Below, in pieces: positions 1 through 5,200 of a stretch of 5,200 nucleotides of DNA. How positions within the stretch are numbered: the first letter of the stretch is position 1; each line of letters opens with the position of its first letter. The DNA lies in assembly GCA_937959095.1 (NCBI GenBank), contig CALGLY010000307.1, forward strand, positions 1-5,200. Direction: 5' to 3'. Origin of the DNA: an uncultured Saprospiraceae bacterium. GTDB lineage: Bacteria > Bacteroidota > Bacteroidia > Chitinophagales > Saprospiraceae. The notes under the pieces were generated by a model. The model was not told the DNA's origin and did no database searches. It saw only the letters and a program-made list of their open reading frames with translations. The position numbers and the translations under genes are program-made.

Positions 1-125
1 GTAAAATGTAGACATAGGAATTTGCCAATGGCAAATTAAGTATTTACAACTTCTACATTCTATATTGCTAATTTTACATTCTACATTAAAATCTCTCTAC
101 GCTCTACCCTTTACCCTCTACCAAT
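1..125. repeat. Low-complexity repeat spacer downstream of ilvB, with a short palindrome
   Basis: This non-coding stretch follows the ilvB stop codon. On the plus strand it is made of degenerate short units: TTCTACATT and TTTTACATT types at about 50-86, then CTCTACC and TTTACC types at about 97-122. The reverse-type unit GTAAAATGTAGA occurs at 1-12, so the window may begin inside a larger inverted array. A perfect 8-bp inverted repeat (AATTTGCC / GGCAAATT, 3-nt loop) lies at 19-37. On the minus strand it is not followed by a T-tract, so I do not call it a terminator. No RNA gene or ORF of interest is seen here. Confidence 0.6.
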
Positions 126-1865
126 TTACTCCAATCGAATATCTCCAACACCTGCGCCAGATTCGATCATTGGAAATACGTTATTTTCTTTTCCTACAAT
201 GACTTCTAATAAAAACGAGCCATCGTAATCGAGCATTTCTTTTATAGAAGCTCCTAACTCGGCACGTTCGGACACTTGCTTATTGGCAATGCCATAGGCT
301 TGTGCAATCATTAGGAAATTAGGATTCACCATTTCCGTGGAGGCATAGCGTTTATCGAAAAACAACTGCTGCCATTGGCGTACCATACCAAGGAAACTGT
401 TATTCAGAATCATGATTTTTACATCTACACCCGACTGTAGGATGATACCGAGTTCTTGTATCGTCATCTGGAAACCGCCATCGCCTATCACGGCAACTAC
501 AGTACGTTCTGGTGCGCCCATTTTTGCACCGATAGCGGCAGGCAGGCAAAAGCCCATTGTGCCCAATCCGCCAGAGGTGATATTGCTCCGTGTTTTATTG
601 AAATGTGCGTAGCGACAAGCAATCATTTGGTGCTGTCCTACATCGGTCACGACTATGGCATCACCGTCGGTATGTTCATTGAGTTCTCGAATGACCTCGC
701 CCATGCGGAGTTCACCGCTTCTAGGAGTGGTTTCGCCTTGTATTACTTTTTCGTATTCCTGCTTGTCACATTCCCGAAAACGGTTCAGCCATTCTACATG
801 ACTTTTCTTTTTGATAAGCGGTAATAAAGCTTGCAAACTCTCTTTTGCATCGCCTACTACGGCTACTTCGGTAGGGACATTTTTATCTATTTCAGATTCA
901 TCTATCTCCAAATGAATAACTTTAGCTTGCTTGGCATATTTATTCAAATTCCCCGTCACCCGATCATCGAAGCGCATCCCGATAGCAATGAGGACATCAC
1001 ATTCATTGGTCATTAGATTTGGACCATAGTTGCCGTGCATCCCTAGCATTCCCACATTTAGCGGATGATTGGTCGGCATGGCAGAAAGTCCCATAATCGT
1101 CCAAGCGGCTGGAATGCCTCCTTTCTCTACGAGGGCTTTTAGTTCCGCTTCTGCTTCGGACAGAATCACGCCTTGCCCAAATAAGATATAAGGACGCTCT
1201 GCGCTATTTATCAAGTCGGCTGCTGCTTGCACTTGCTCCATATCCACAGCAGGACGCGCGATATAGCTACTGACTTTTTTACATTTTTCGTATTCAAAAT
1301 CCAGTTCATCGAACTGGGCATTTTTAGTAATATCAATCACCACAGGCCCTGGTCTGCCAGAACGGGCTAGGTAAAAGGCTTTCGCCATCACCGAAGGGAT
1401 TTCACTTGCTTCTGTAATTTGGTAGCTCCACTTGGTCACAGGAATAGTGATACTAATAATATCGGTTTCCTGAAAAGCATCCGTACCAAGCAAATGCTTT
1501 GGGACTTGCCCTGTGATGCAGACCATCGGCGTAGAATCAATCATCGCATCGGCTATACCTGTTACCAAGTTCGTCGCACCTGGCCCTGATGTAGCAATAC
1601 AGACCCCCACTTTTCCACTAGACCGTGCATAGCCTTGTGCTGCATGCGTCGCGCCTTCTTCGTGCCGTACGAGGACATGTTCTAGCTTTTTTTCGTATTT
1701 GTATAGCTCGTCATACACAGGCATAATTGCCCCGCCTGGATAGCCGAACATTAAGTCTACGCCTTCTTCTAGCAAGCAGCGCACCACTGCCTCCGAACCA
1801 CTTATGCGCGTCTTTTTCTCTGTCTTCTGCTGCGTTTTTTGCGCGGCTTCTATTAGTGTGTCCAT
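126..1865 (-). CDS. ilvB: Acetolactate synthase (acetohydroxyacid synthase) large catalytic subunit
   Basis: This cytoplasmic ThDP-dependent enzyme condenses two pyruvates to 2-acetolactate (Val/Leu branch), or pyruvate with 2-oxobutyrate to 2-aceto-2-hydroxybutyrate (Ile branch). With the start at 1865 the protein has 579 residues, a normal family length. The N-terminal ThDP domain (about 20-185) has GYPGGA (41-46), RHEEGA with the presumed cofactor-activating Glu69, SGPGATNL (93-100) and GTDAFQET (127-134). The middle FAD-type domain (about 205-345) has RFDDRVTGN (298-306). The C-terminal ThDP domain (about 385-560) has the diphosphate/Mg motif GDGGFQ (461-466) through LNNS (487-490), then MVRQWQ (494-499). 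The frame stays open for 17 more codons up to an ATG at 1916, but those codons translate the GTGAGA-type repeat (SHVSHLIISHLI). The start at 1865 (MDTLIEAA) is therefore preferred. It is the second gene after ilvD, with a 78-nt gap. The regulatory subunit ilvN is not within the 125 nt available downstream. Family assignment is near certain; the start is inferred. Confidence 0.96.
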   Translation of the reverse strand: MDTLIEAAQKTQQKTEKKTRISGSEAVVRCLLEEGVDLMFGYPGGAIMPVYDELYKYEKKLEHVLVRHEEGATHAAQGYARSSGKVGVCIATSGPGATNLVTGIADAMIDSTPMVCITGQVPKHLLGTDAFQETDIISITIPVTKWSYQITEASEIPSVMAKAFYLARSGRPGPVVIDITKNAQFDELDFEYEKCKKVSSYIARPAVDMEQVQAAADLINSAERPYILFGQGVILSEAEAELKALVEKGGIPAAWTIMGLSAMPTNHPLNVGMLGMHGNYGPNLMTNECDVLIAIGMRFDDRVTGNLNKYAKQAKVIHLEIDESEIDKNVPTEVAVVGDAKESLQALLPLIKKKSHVEWLNRFRECDKQEYEKVIQGETTPRSGELRMGEVIRELNEHTDGDAIVVTDVGQHQMIACRYAHFNKTRSNITSGGLGTMGFCLPAAIGAKMGAPERTVVAVIGDGGFQMTIQELGIILQSGVDVKIMILNNSFLGMVRQWQQLFFDKRYASTEMVNPNFLMIAQAYGIANKQVSERAELGASIKEMLDYDGSFLLEVIVGKENNVFPMIESGAGVGDIRLE

Positions 1866-1943
1866 AATAAGATGTGAGATTATGAGATGTGAGACGTGAG
1901 ACAACTCCTGTCTCACACCTCATGTCTTGTGTCTAAAATCTAA
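1866..1943. repeat. Degenerate GTGAGA-type repeat and imperfect hairpin between ilvD and ilvB
   Basis: The spacer between the ilvD stop and the ilvB start is almost entirely built from variants of GATGTGAGA on the plus strand (about 1871-1903). These are followed by the reverse type, TGTCTCACAC and CATGTCTTGTGTC (1909-1933). The centre is a perfect 8-bp inverted repeat, GTGAGACA (1896-1903) and TGTCTCAC (1909-1916), with a 5-nt loop. The flanks pair only imperfectly. There is no T-tract after it on the minus strand, so it is unlikely to terminate transcription. It could be an mRNA processing or stability element, or simply expanded repeat DNA. It ends close to the ilvB start and keeps the ilvB frame open. 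Confidence 0.65.
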
Positions 1944-3620
1944 TTAAAATCGGTCTGTCACACAGCCTTCTGATGCAGAAGAAACTGTGCGAGCATATTT
2001 ATATAAAACGCCCCGTTTTGCTTTCAATTCGGGAGCAGTCCATGCGTTTCGTCGTGCCGTTATTTCGGCCGTACTTAGGTCTGCTTTAATGGTGTTTTCT
2101 TCCGCATCTATCGTGATGATATCGCCATCTTGTAGCAAGCCAATCAAGCCACCTTCTTGTGCTTCGGGTGTGATGTGTCCAACTACAAAGCCATGTGTGC
2201 CACCTGAAAAACGACCATCCGTAATCAAAGCAACTGACTTACCCAAACCTGCGCCCATAATTGCAGAAGTAGGTTTCAGCATCTCTGGCATTCCTGGCCC
2301 GCCTTTCGGGCCTTCGTAGCGAATAACCACTACATCGCCTTTTGCTACTTCGCCTGCTGCAATCCCATCATTTGCCTCAAATTCACTATCAAAAACCTTG
2401 GCTTTGCCTGTGAAGCGTAGTCCTTCTTTACCTGTAATTTTAGCTACCGAACCTTGCTCTGCTAGATTGCCATAAAGGATGCGAATATGTCCCGTTTCCT
2501 TGATTGGATTGTCTAAGCTATGGAGGATGTCTTGCCCAGTTTTTAGACTTGGTGCATCTTCTAAGTTTTGAGCAATCGTTTTGCCTGTCACTGTCATGCA
2601 ATCGCCATGCAGGTAACCTGCTTCTAGGAGGTATTTCATGACGGCAGGCGTACCACCTACGCGATGCAAATCCTCCATCACATACTTTCCGCTCGGCTTC
2701 AAGTCGGCTAGGAAAGGTGTTTTATCACTGATACGTTGAAAATCATCTAAACCAAAATCTACTTCTGCCGCATCTGCTATGGCTAAAAAGTGCAAAACCG
2801 CATTCGTAGAACCACCAAGCACGGTGATTAGTGTAATGGCATTTTCTAGCGATTTTTTATTGATAATATCTAAAGGCTTCAAGTCACTTTTTAGGAGGCG
2901 TGCTACGGCTTGTCCTGCGGCTTTTGCTTCTGCTTGCTTGTCTGCTCCAAGCGCAGGATTGGACGAATTATAGGGCAAACTCATACCCAAAGCTTCTATC
3001 GCGGAAGCCATCGTATTGGCGGTGTACATACCACCACAGGCACCTGCACCTGGGCAAGCGTGTTCTATTACGCCTTGAAACTCTTCTTCATCCATAGTGC
3101 CAGCTACCTTCTCTCCCCAAGCCTCAAAAGCAGAAACGACATCTAGTTTTTTGCCATTATAGTGTCCTGCTGCAATCGTGCCGCCATACACCAATACCGA
3201 AGGGCGATTCAAGCGAATCATTGCCATGAGTGCGCCGGGCATATTTTTATCACAACCTACTACGGTCACCAAACCATCGTAACTCATGCCGCCTACTACG
3301 GTCTCCATCGAATCGGCGATAATATCACGCGACGGTAGCGAAAATCGCATCCCTGGTGTTCCCATCGAAATGCCATCACTCACGCCTATCGTATTGAAAA
3401 TTAATCCTATGGCTTCGGTTGCATTTACGCCTGCTTTCACATGTACTGCCAGCTCGTTGAGGTGCATATTACAAGGGTTTCCCTCGTAGCCTGTGCTTCC
3501 GATACCGATAAGCGGCTTCTTCATATCCTCGCGACTCAGTCCGATAGCATGTAGCATGGCTTGTGCCGCTGGTTGCGAAGGATCTTGGGTGACGCGTTTG
3601 CTGTATTTATTGAGTTCCAT
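1944..3620 (-). CDS. ilvD: Dihydroxy-acid dehydratase
   Basis: This cytoplasmic iron-sulfur enzyme dehydrates 2,3-dihydroxy-isovalerate and 2,3-dihydroxy-3-methylvalerate to the 2-oxo acids that precede Val/Leu and Ile. With the start at 3620 the protein has 558 residues, a usual family length, and it aligns by eye over the whole IlvD/Edd family. Visible motifs are GNPCNMH (Cys50), SDGISMG with presumed metal ligand Asp82, the first family signature CDKNMPG (Cys123, Lys125), [12 protein letters not shown] (Cys195), GGSTN (269-273), and the second signature [12 protein letters not shown] (464-475). Three such cysteines are the pattern expected of [2Fe-2S]-type dehydratases. An in-frame ATG at 3635 would add MRTTN, but it lies inside a palindrome. 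MELNKYSK at 3620 matches the N-terminus typical of Bacteroidota homologues, so 3620 is preferred. It is the first structural gene of the operon, about 178 nt after the leader peptide stop codon, and is likely controlled by the attenuator there. Confidence 0.97.
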   Translation of the reverse strand: MELNKYSKRVTQDPSQPAAQAMLHAIGLSREDMKKPLIGIGSTGYEGNPCNMHLNELAVHVKAGVNATEAIGLIFNTIGVSDGISMGTPGMRFSLPSRDIIADSMETVVGGMSYDGLVTVVGCDKNMPGALMAMIRLNRPSVLVYGGTIAAGHYNGKKLDVVSAFEAWGEKVAGTMDEEEFQGVIEHACPGAGACGGMYTANTMASAIEALGMSLPYNSSNPALGADKQAEAKAAGQAVARLLKSDLKPLDIINKKSLENAITLITVLGGSTNAVLHFLAIADAAEVDFGLDDFQRISDKTPFLADLKPSGKYVMEDLHRVGGTPAVMKYLLEAGYLHGDCMTVTGKTIAQNLEDAPSLKTGQDILHSLDNPIKETGHIRILYGNLAEQGSVAKITGKEGLRFTGKAKVFDSEFEANDGIAAGEVAKGDVVVIRYEGPKGGPGMPEMLKPTSAIMGAGLGKSVALITDGRFSGGTHGFVVGHITPEAQEGGLIGLLQDGDIITIDAEENTIKADLSTAEITARRNAWTAPELKAKRGVLYKYARTVSSASEGCVTDRF

Positions 3621-3632
3621 GTTTGTTGTTCT

Positions 3633-3650
3633 CATAGGGCTTGCCCTATG
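3633..3650. repeat. 18-bp near-continuous palindrome just upstream of ilvD
   Basis: CATAGGGC (3633-3640) and GCCCTATG (3643-3650) form a perfect 8-bp inverted repeat around a 2-nt centre. In the minus-strand mRNA the stem ends 12 nt before the preferred ilvD start at 3620 and includes the rejected upstream ATG at 3635. It could affect translation initiation or mRNA processing. No U-tract follows, so it is not a terminator. Confidence 0.6.
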
Positions 3651-3661
3651 TTAGTGCTGTC

Positions 3662-3712
3662 GTCCCTGCCTGCTTGTAGCAGACAAGCTTGCAGCAGGCA
3701 AGCCGTTGGGAC
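3662..3712. repeat. Compact element of two tandem 17-nt hairpins enclosed by a GTCCC/GGGAC stem
   Basis: Read on the plus strand, GCTTGT-AGCAG-ACAAGC (3672-3688) and GCTTGC-AGCAG-GCAAGC (3687-3703) are two near-identical hairpins that share two bases. An alternative longer stem pairs TGCCTGC (3667-3673) with GCAGGCA (3694-3700). GTCCC (3662-3666) and GGGAC (3708-3712) close the whole unit. It is more GC-rich than the surrounding leader DNA and lies in the ilvD 5' untranslated region between the attenuator and the start codon. It looks like a small palindromic repeat of the REP or miniature-element kind, but copy number elsewhere cannot be judged from one window. Confidence 0.55.
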
Positions 3713-3719
3713 TTTTACT

Positions 3720-3755
3720 AAAAAAGCCCTGCTCATTTGGTGAGCAGGGCTTTTT
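3720..3755 (-). terminator. Intrinsic terminator of the ilv attenuator
   Basis: A perfect 15-bp stem (3741-3755 with 3721-3735) has a 5-nt loop. Its core on the minus strand is GCCCTGCTCA / TGAGCAGGGC, and it is followed by six T residues (3725-3720). It lies 43 nt after the leader peptide stop codon and 100 nt before ilvD, where it would stop transcription before the structural genes. The stem is flanked by A and T runs on both sides, so it could also work on the plus strand. No plus-strand gene ends near it, so the minus-strand attenuator role is favoured. Its 5' arm also takes part in the competing antiterminator. Confidence 0.88.
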
Positions 3756-3797
3756 GATAATTCGTTTTATCTAAAAAAAGCATAGGCTCACCTGTTG

Positions 3798-3863
3798 TCA
3801 AAATGGAATGACCACGACAGTAATAAGAATGACTGTAATAATAAGTGTTATGCTTTTTAGCAT
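3798..3863 (-). CDS. ilv operon leader peptide (21 residues)
   Basis: A short ORF starts ATG at 3863 and ends TGA at 3798. After MLKS it reads ITLIITVILITVVVI and ends PF. Of 21 residues, six are Ile, four Val, three Leu and three Thr, with Ile-Ile and Val-Val-Val runs. The end products of the operon it precedes are Ile, Val and Leu, and Thr is the Ile precursor. It lies between a candidate promoter (3906-3936) and a strong terminator (3720-3755), as expected for an attenuator leader peptide. There is no Shine-Dalgarno site, only an AT-rich stretch before the ATG, which is normal in Bacteroidota. The peptide probably has no function of its own; its translation rate would be the signal. A small hydrophobic membrane peptide is an alternative, but the codon content, position and overlap with RNA segment 1 make the leader role much more likely. 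Confidence 0.88.
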   Translation of the reverse strand: MLKSITLIITVILITVVVIPF

Positions 3864-3905
3864 TCTAATTGCTATTTTTTGAATGGATAATTTCCGATTC
3901 GATTG

Positions 3906-3936
3906 CAAAATGAAACGAAATATTGACTTGCCCAAA
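3906..3936 (-). promoter_or_regulatory. Candidate Bacteroidota-type promoter of the ilv operon
   Basis: On the minus strand TTTG (3936-3933) is followed after 19 nt by TCATTTTG (3913-3906). The Bacteroidota primary-sigma consensus is TTTG near -33 and TAnnTTTG near -7, so there is one mismatch. Transcription would start near 3900, roughly 36 nt before the leader peptide ATG. An imperfect inverted repeat TACCA / TGGTA (3940-3944, 3954-3958) lies directly upstream of the -33 element. The placement fits the leader well, but such motifs are short and not proof. Confidence 0.5.
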
Positions 3937-4380
3937 TTTTACCATTTTTTAATTGGTAGCATTTGCATTTTTCTAAGGGTCTTTTTTTTAGCTTTTTAGA
4001 ATTTAAATTGCTGTAAATCAACCAACTAAAAAGCATTGATTTTATAAAGGCTAAAAGCATTTCGTCTTCTAAATTTGTTTTTTGTCGAAATACAATATAG
4101 CAAACTTCATTAGGAATGGTGAAATATGGAACTCTCTAGTAAAAAAAAAGGTTGATGCATAAAAACAAGGAAAATCAGACCACATTATTAACGTCTTTTT
4201 ACCTGACATTTTCCAAAAGTGATATATAATACCAATCCAAACGTATCGGTTATAGATTCGTATTATTTCATGAAAAACTACTGATAACTCGCATAAAACA
4301 ATTGCCACCTATCAGTTCCAAATAGTATCATAACACTACGAGTGAAACAAGCATTCGTATATATCAAAACCATATTTTCA
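3937..4380. other. Divergent AT-rich intergenic region with CTAAAAAGC motif repeats
   Basis: No convincing gene is seen here. Two minus-strand open frames (3872-4060 and 4069-4308) resemble no family I recognise and look like chance frames in AT-rich DNA; the first covers the candidate ilv promoter. The region holds several CTAAAAGC-type motifs in both orientations. GCTTTTTAG (3991-3999) and CTAAAAAGC (4026-4034) form a perfect 9-bp inverted repeat, and the 10-bp palindrome AATTTAAATT (4000-4009) lies inside it. A further CTAAAAGCAT copy is at 4051-4060. From 4081 to 4380 I see no strong repeat, RNA gene or clear promoter, though the plus-strand promoter for the gene at 4381 should lie here. 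Confidence 0.5.
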
Positions 4381-5200
4381 ATGAGACTTAGAAATTCTAT
4401 TCTATTAGCAAGTTTGCTATGCCTAGCTGTTTTCCAATTACGAGCAAATGACAGCTTACAAGTGGAAACACAATTGACGGATGAAGAATTGATGCTTGCC
4501 TATGCAGCCTATACAGATAGTATTGTAGGTTCGTTCAATTACCAAGAGGGAACGGTGATTTTGCAAGATGGACTTGCAACCATTCAAGTACCTGAAGGCT
4601 TCAAGTTCCTTAATGCAGAAGATTCGAAAACAGTATTAGTAGACCTTTGGGGAAACCCCGATAGTGGATCGGAAGGTTCCTTAGGGATGTTATTCCCTGA
4701 ACAAGATTCTCCACTAAGTGATTCGTCTTTTGCCATCAATATTAGCTATACAGAGGAAGGTTATATTGATGATGGAGATGCAAATGAAATCGACTATAGC
4801 GAGCTTTTAACAGGTATGCAAGAAGACACCGAATTGGAGAATGAATATCGAGTGGAAGCAGGCTATGAACCAATTAGTCTAGTAGGTTGGGCTTCCCCAC
4901 CTTTCTATGATGCTCCAAACAAAAAACTACACTGGGCAAAGGAATTACGTTTTGGTGACTCGCCTGAAAACACCCTCAATTACAGTATTCGTATACTAGG
5001 ACGAAGAGGCTTTCTGGAAATGAATGTAATTGCTGAAATGTTTATGCTGGATGAAGTGAAACCAAAGATTGAGCCAATCGTGAGCAGTGTAGATTTTAAT
5101 TCAGGGAATACCTATGCCGATTTTGACCCAAGTATAGATGATGTAGCAGTATATGGAATCGGTGCCTTAATCGCTGGTAAAATGCTTGCGAAGGTAGGAA
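4381..5200 (+). CDS. DUF2167 family exported protein, C-terminus beyond window
   Basis: The frame is open from ATG 4381 to the right edge, giving 273 residues without a stop. Residues 1-22 look like a Sec signal peptide: MRLRN, a hydrophobic core (about 6-19), and likely cleavage after Ala22. The remainder matches my memory of the DUF2167 family (putative membrane-anchored proteins). Motifs are VPEGFKFL (70-77), DLWGNP (88-93), LGMLFP (101-106), ISYTEEGYIDDGDA (121-134), GYEPISLVGWASPPFYD (161-177), LHWAKELRFGD (183-193), ENTLNYSIRILGRRG (197-211) and GNTYADFDP (242-250). Family members usually carry a C-terminal hydrophobic segment, which would start near VYGIGALIAGKM at the window edge and continue outside. 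Mature protein is expected outside the cytoplasm and membrane-anchored. The function of the family is not known to me. The gene is divergent from the ilv operon, more than 500 nt from the leader peptide, with no visible functional link. There is no Shine-Dalgarno site; the start is supported by the signal peptide. Confidence 0.88.
   Translation, partial: MRLRNSILLASLLCLAVFQLRANDSLQVETQLTDEELMLAYAAYTDSIVGSFNYQEGTVILQDGLATIQVPEGFKFLNAEDSKTVLVDLWGNPDSGSEGSLGMLFPEQDSPLSDSSFAINISYTEEGYIDDGDANEIDYSELLTGMQEDTELENEYRVEAGYEPISLVGWASPPFYDAPNKKLHWAKELRFGDSPENTLNYSIRILGRRGFLEMNVIAEMFMLDEVKPKIEPIVSSVDFNSGNTYADFDPSIDDVAVYGIGALIAGKMLAKVG

Larger units (their letters stand above)
3720..3863 (-). promoter_or_regulatory. 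Candidate ribosome-mediated transcription attenuator of the ilv operon
   Basis: All coordinates are read down the minus strand. Segment 1 is CTAAAAAGCATA (3860-3849), which is exactly leader codons 2-5. Segment 2 is GGTGAGC (3792-3786) plus TATGCTTTTTTTAG (3784-3771). Segment 3 is AAAAAGC (3755-3749) plus GCTCACC (3745-3739). Segment 4 is the 3' arm of the terminator. Segment 1 pairs with the T-rich half of segment 2, with a 2-nt bulge. Segment 2 pairs with segment 3 as two 7-bp helices, GGTGAGC:GCTCACC and GCTTTTT:AAAAAGC, around a 4x3 internal loop. Segment 3 pairs with segment 4 as the terminator. The three pairings are mutually exclusive. By analogy with enterobacterial his, trp and ilv leaders, stalling on the Ile/Val/Leu codons should favour 2:3 and read-through. 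A ribosome reaching the stop codon should mask segment 2 and allow termination. The pairings are seen in the sequence; the mechanism is inferred. Confidence 0.82.

Noticed and set aside
19..37. Palindrome after ilvB as an intrinsic terminator
   Set aside because: The stem is AT-rich and short, and the minus strand after it lacks a T-tract; the operon may continue to ilvN/ilvC outside the window.
412..1016. Plus-strand open frames within ilvB (and likewise within ilvD at 1987-3743)
   Set aside because: They overlap strongly conserved minus-strand genes and have no recognisable products; they are antisense shadows.
1866..1916. Extended IlvB N-terminus starting at the ATG at 1916
   Set aside because: The extra 17 residues translate the degenerate repeat (SHVSHLIISHLI) and do not resemble acetolactate synthase N-termini.
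3621..3635. IlvD start at the ATG at 3635
   Set aside because: It adds MRTTN before the family-typical MELNKYSK and the ATG lies in the arm of a palindrome.
3721..3755. Terminator hairpin as a plus-strand terminator
   Set aside because: The hairpin is symmetric and could act on either strand, but no plus-strand gene ends upstream of it, whereas a minus-strand leader peptide lies correctly ahead of it.
3720..3900. T-box or metabolite riboswitch as the leader mechanism
   Set aside because: I see no T-box consensus or multi-helix aptamer; the codon-rich ORF and simple alternating helices explain the region better.
3872..4060. Minus-strand 62-codon open frame just upstream of the leader peptide
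   Set aside because: Its translation is Lys/Leu/Asn-rich without a recognisable motif, it contains the candidate ilv promoter and repeat motifs, and it lies in AT-rich intergenic DNA.
4069..4308. Minus-strand 79-codon open frame between the ilv leader and the DUF2167 gene
   Set aside because: Translation is rich in Phe/Ile/Tyr as expected from random AT-rich DNA, with no family resemblance and no start-context support.
4302..4330. Possible plus-strand promoter TTG-18 nt-TAGTATCA for the DUF2167 gene
   Set aside because: The downstream element matches TAnnTTTG at only half of its fixed positions, so it is not better than chance.
4381..4446. Lipoprotein signal with Cys14 in the DUF2167 protein
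   Set aside because: The residues before Cys14 (SLL) do not fit a lipobox and the Cys lies inside the hydrophobic core; an ordinary signal peptide with cleavage after Ala22 fits better.

Overview
The window looks like a chromosomal segment from a member of the Bacteroidota. The dihydroxy-acid dehydratase begins MELNKYSK and has the Bacteroidota-type sequence. No start codon has a clear Shine-Dalgarno site. A Bacteroidota-style promoter (TTTG, 19 nt, near-TAnnTTTG) lies upstream of the operon, and the spacers are AT-rich with short-period repeats. A marine Saprospiria- or Cytophagia-like lineage is only a guess.

About two thirds of the window (126-3936) is the start of a branched-chain amino acid biosynthesis operon on the minus strand. 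In transcription order it holds: a candidate promoter (3906-3936); a 21-residue leader peptide gene packed with Ile, Val, Leu and Thr codons (3798-3863); a strong intrinsic terminator with a competing antiterminator (3720-3792); a 5' untranslated stretch with compact palindromes (3633-3712); ilvD (1944-3620); a 78-nt spacer of degenerate GTGAGA-type repeats (1866-1943); and ilvB, the acetolactate synthase catalytic subunit (126-1865). After ilvB comes another spacer of low-complexity repeats (1-125). The regulatory subunit ilvN and the reductoisomerase ilvC would be expected further downstream, outside the window.

The most interesting element is the leader. It can be read as a complete ribosome-mediated transcription attenuator with four RNA segments. 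Segment 1 lies in codons 2-5 of the leader peptide. Segment 2 follows the leader stop codon. Segment 3 is the 5' arm of the terminator and segment 4 the 3' arm. Pairings 1:2, 2:3 and 3:4 are mutually exclusive. The inferred logic is that ribosomes stall on Ile/Val/Leu codons when these amino acids are scarce, the 2:3 antiterminator forms, and ilvD-ilvB is transcribed. None of this leader is visible to ordinary gene calling because the peptide is so short.

From about 3937 to 4380 there is a gene-poor, AT-rich divergent intergenic region with repeats of a CTAAAAAGC motif, one of which resembles the leader start. At 4381 a plus-strand gene begins and runs off the right edge. It encodes an exported DUF2167-family protein of unknown function, with no evident link to the ilv operon.
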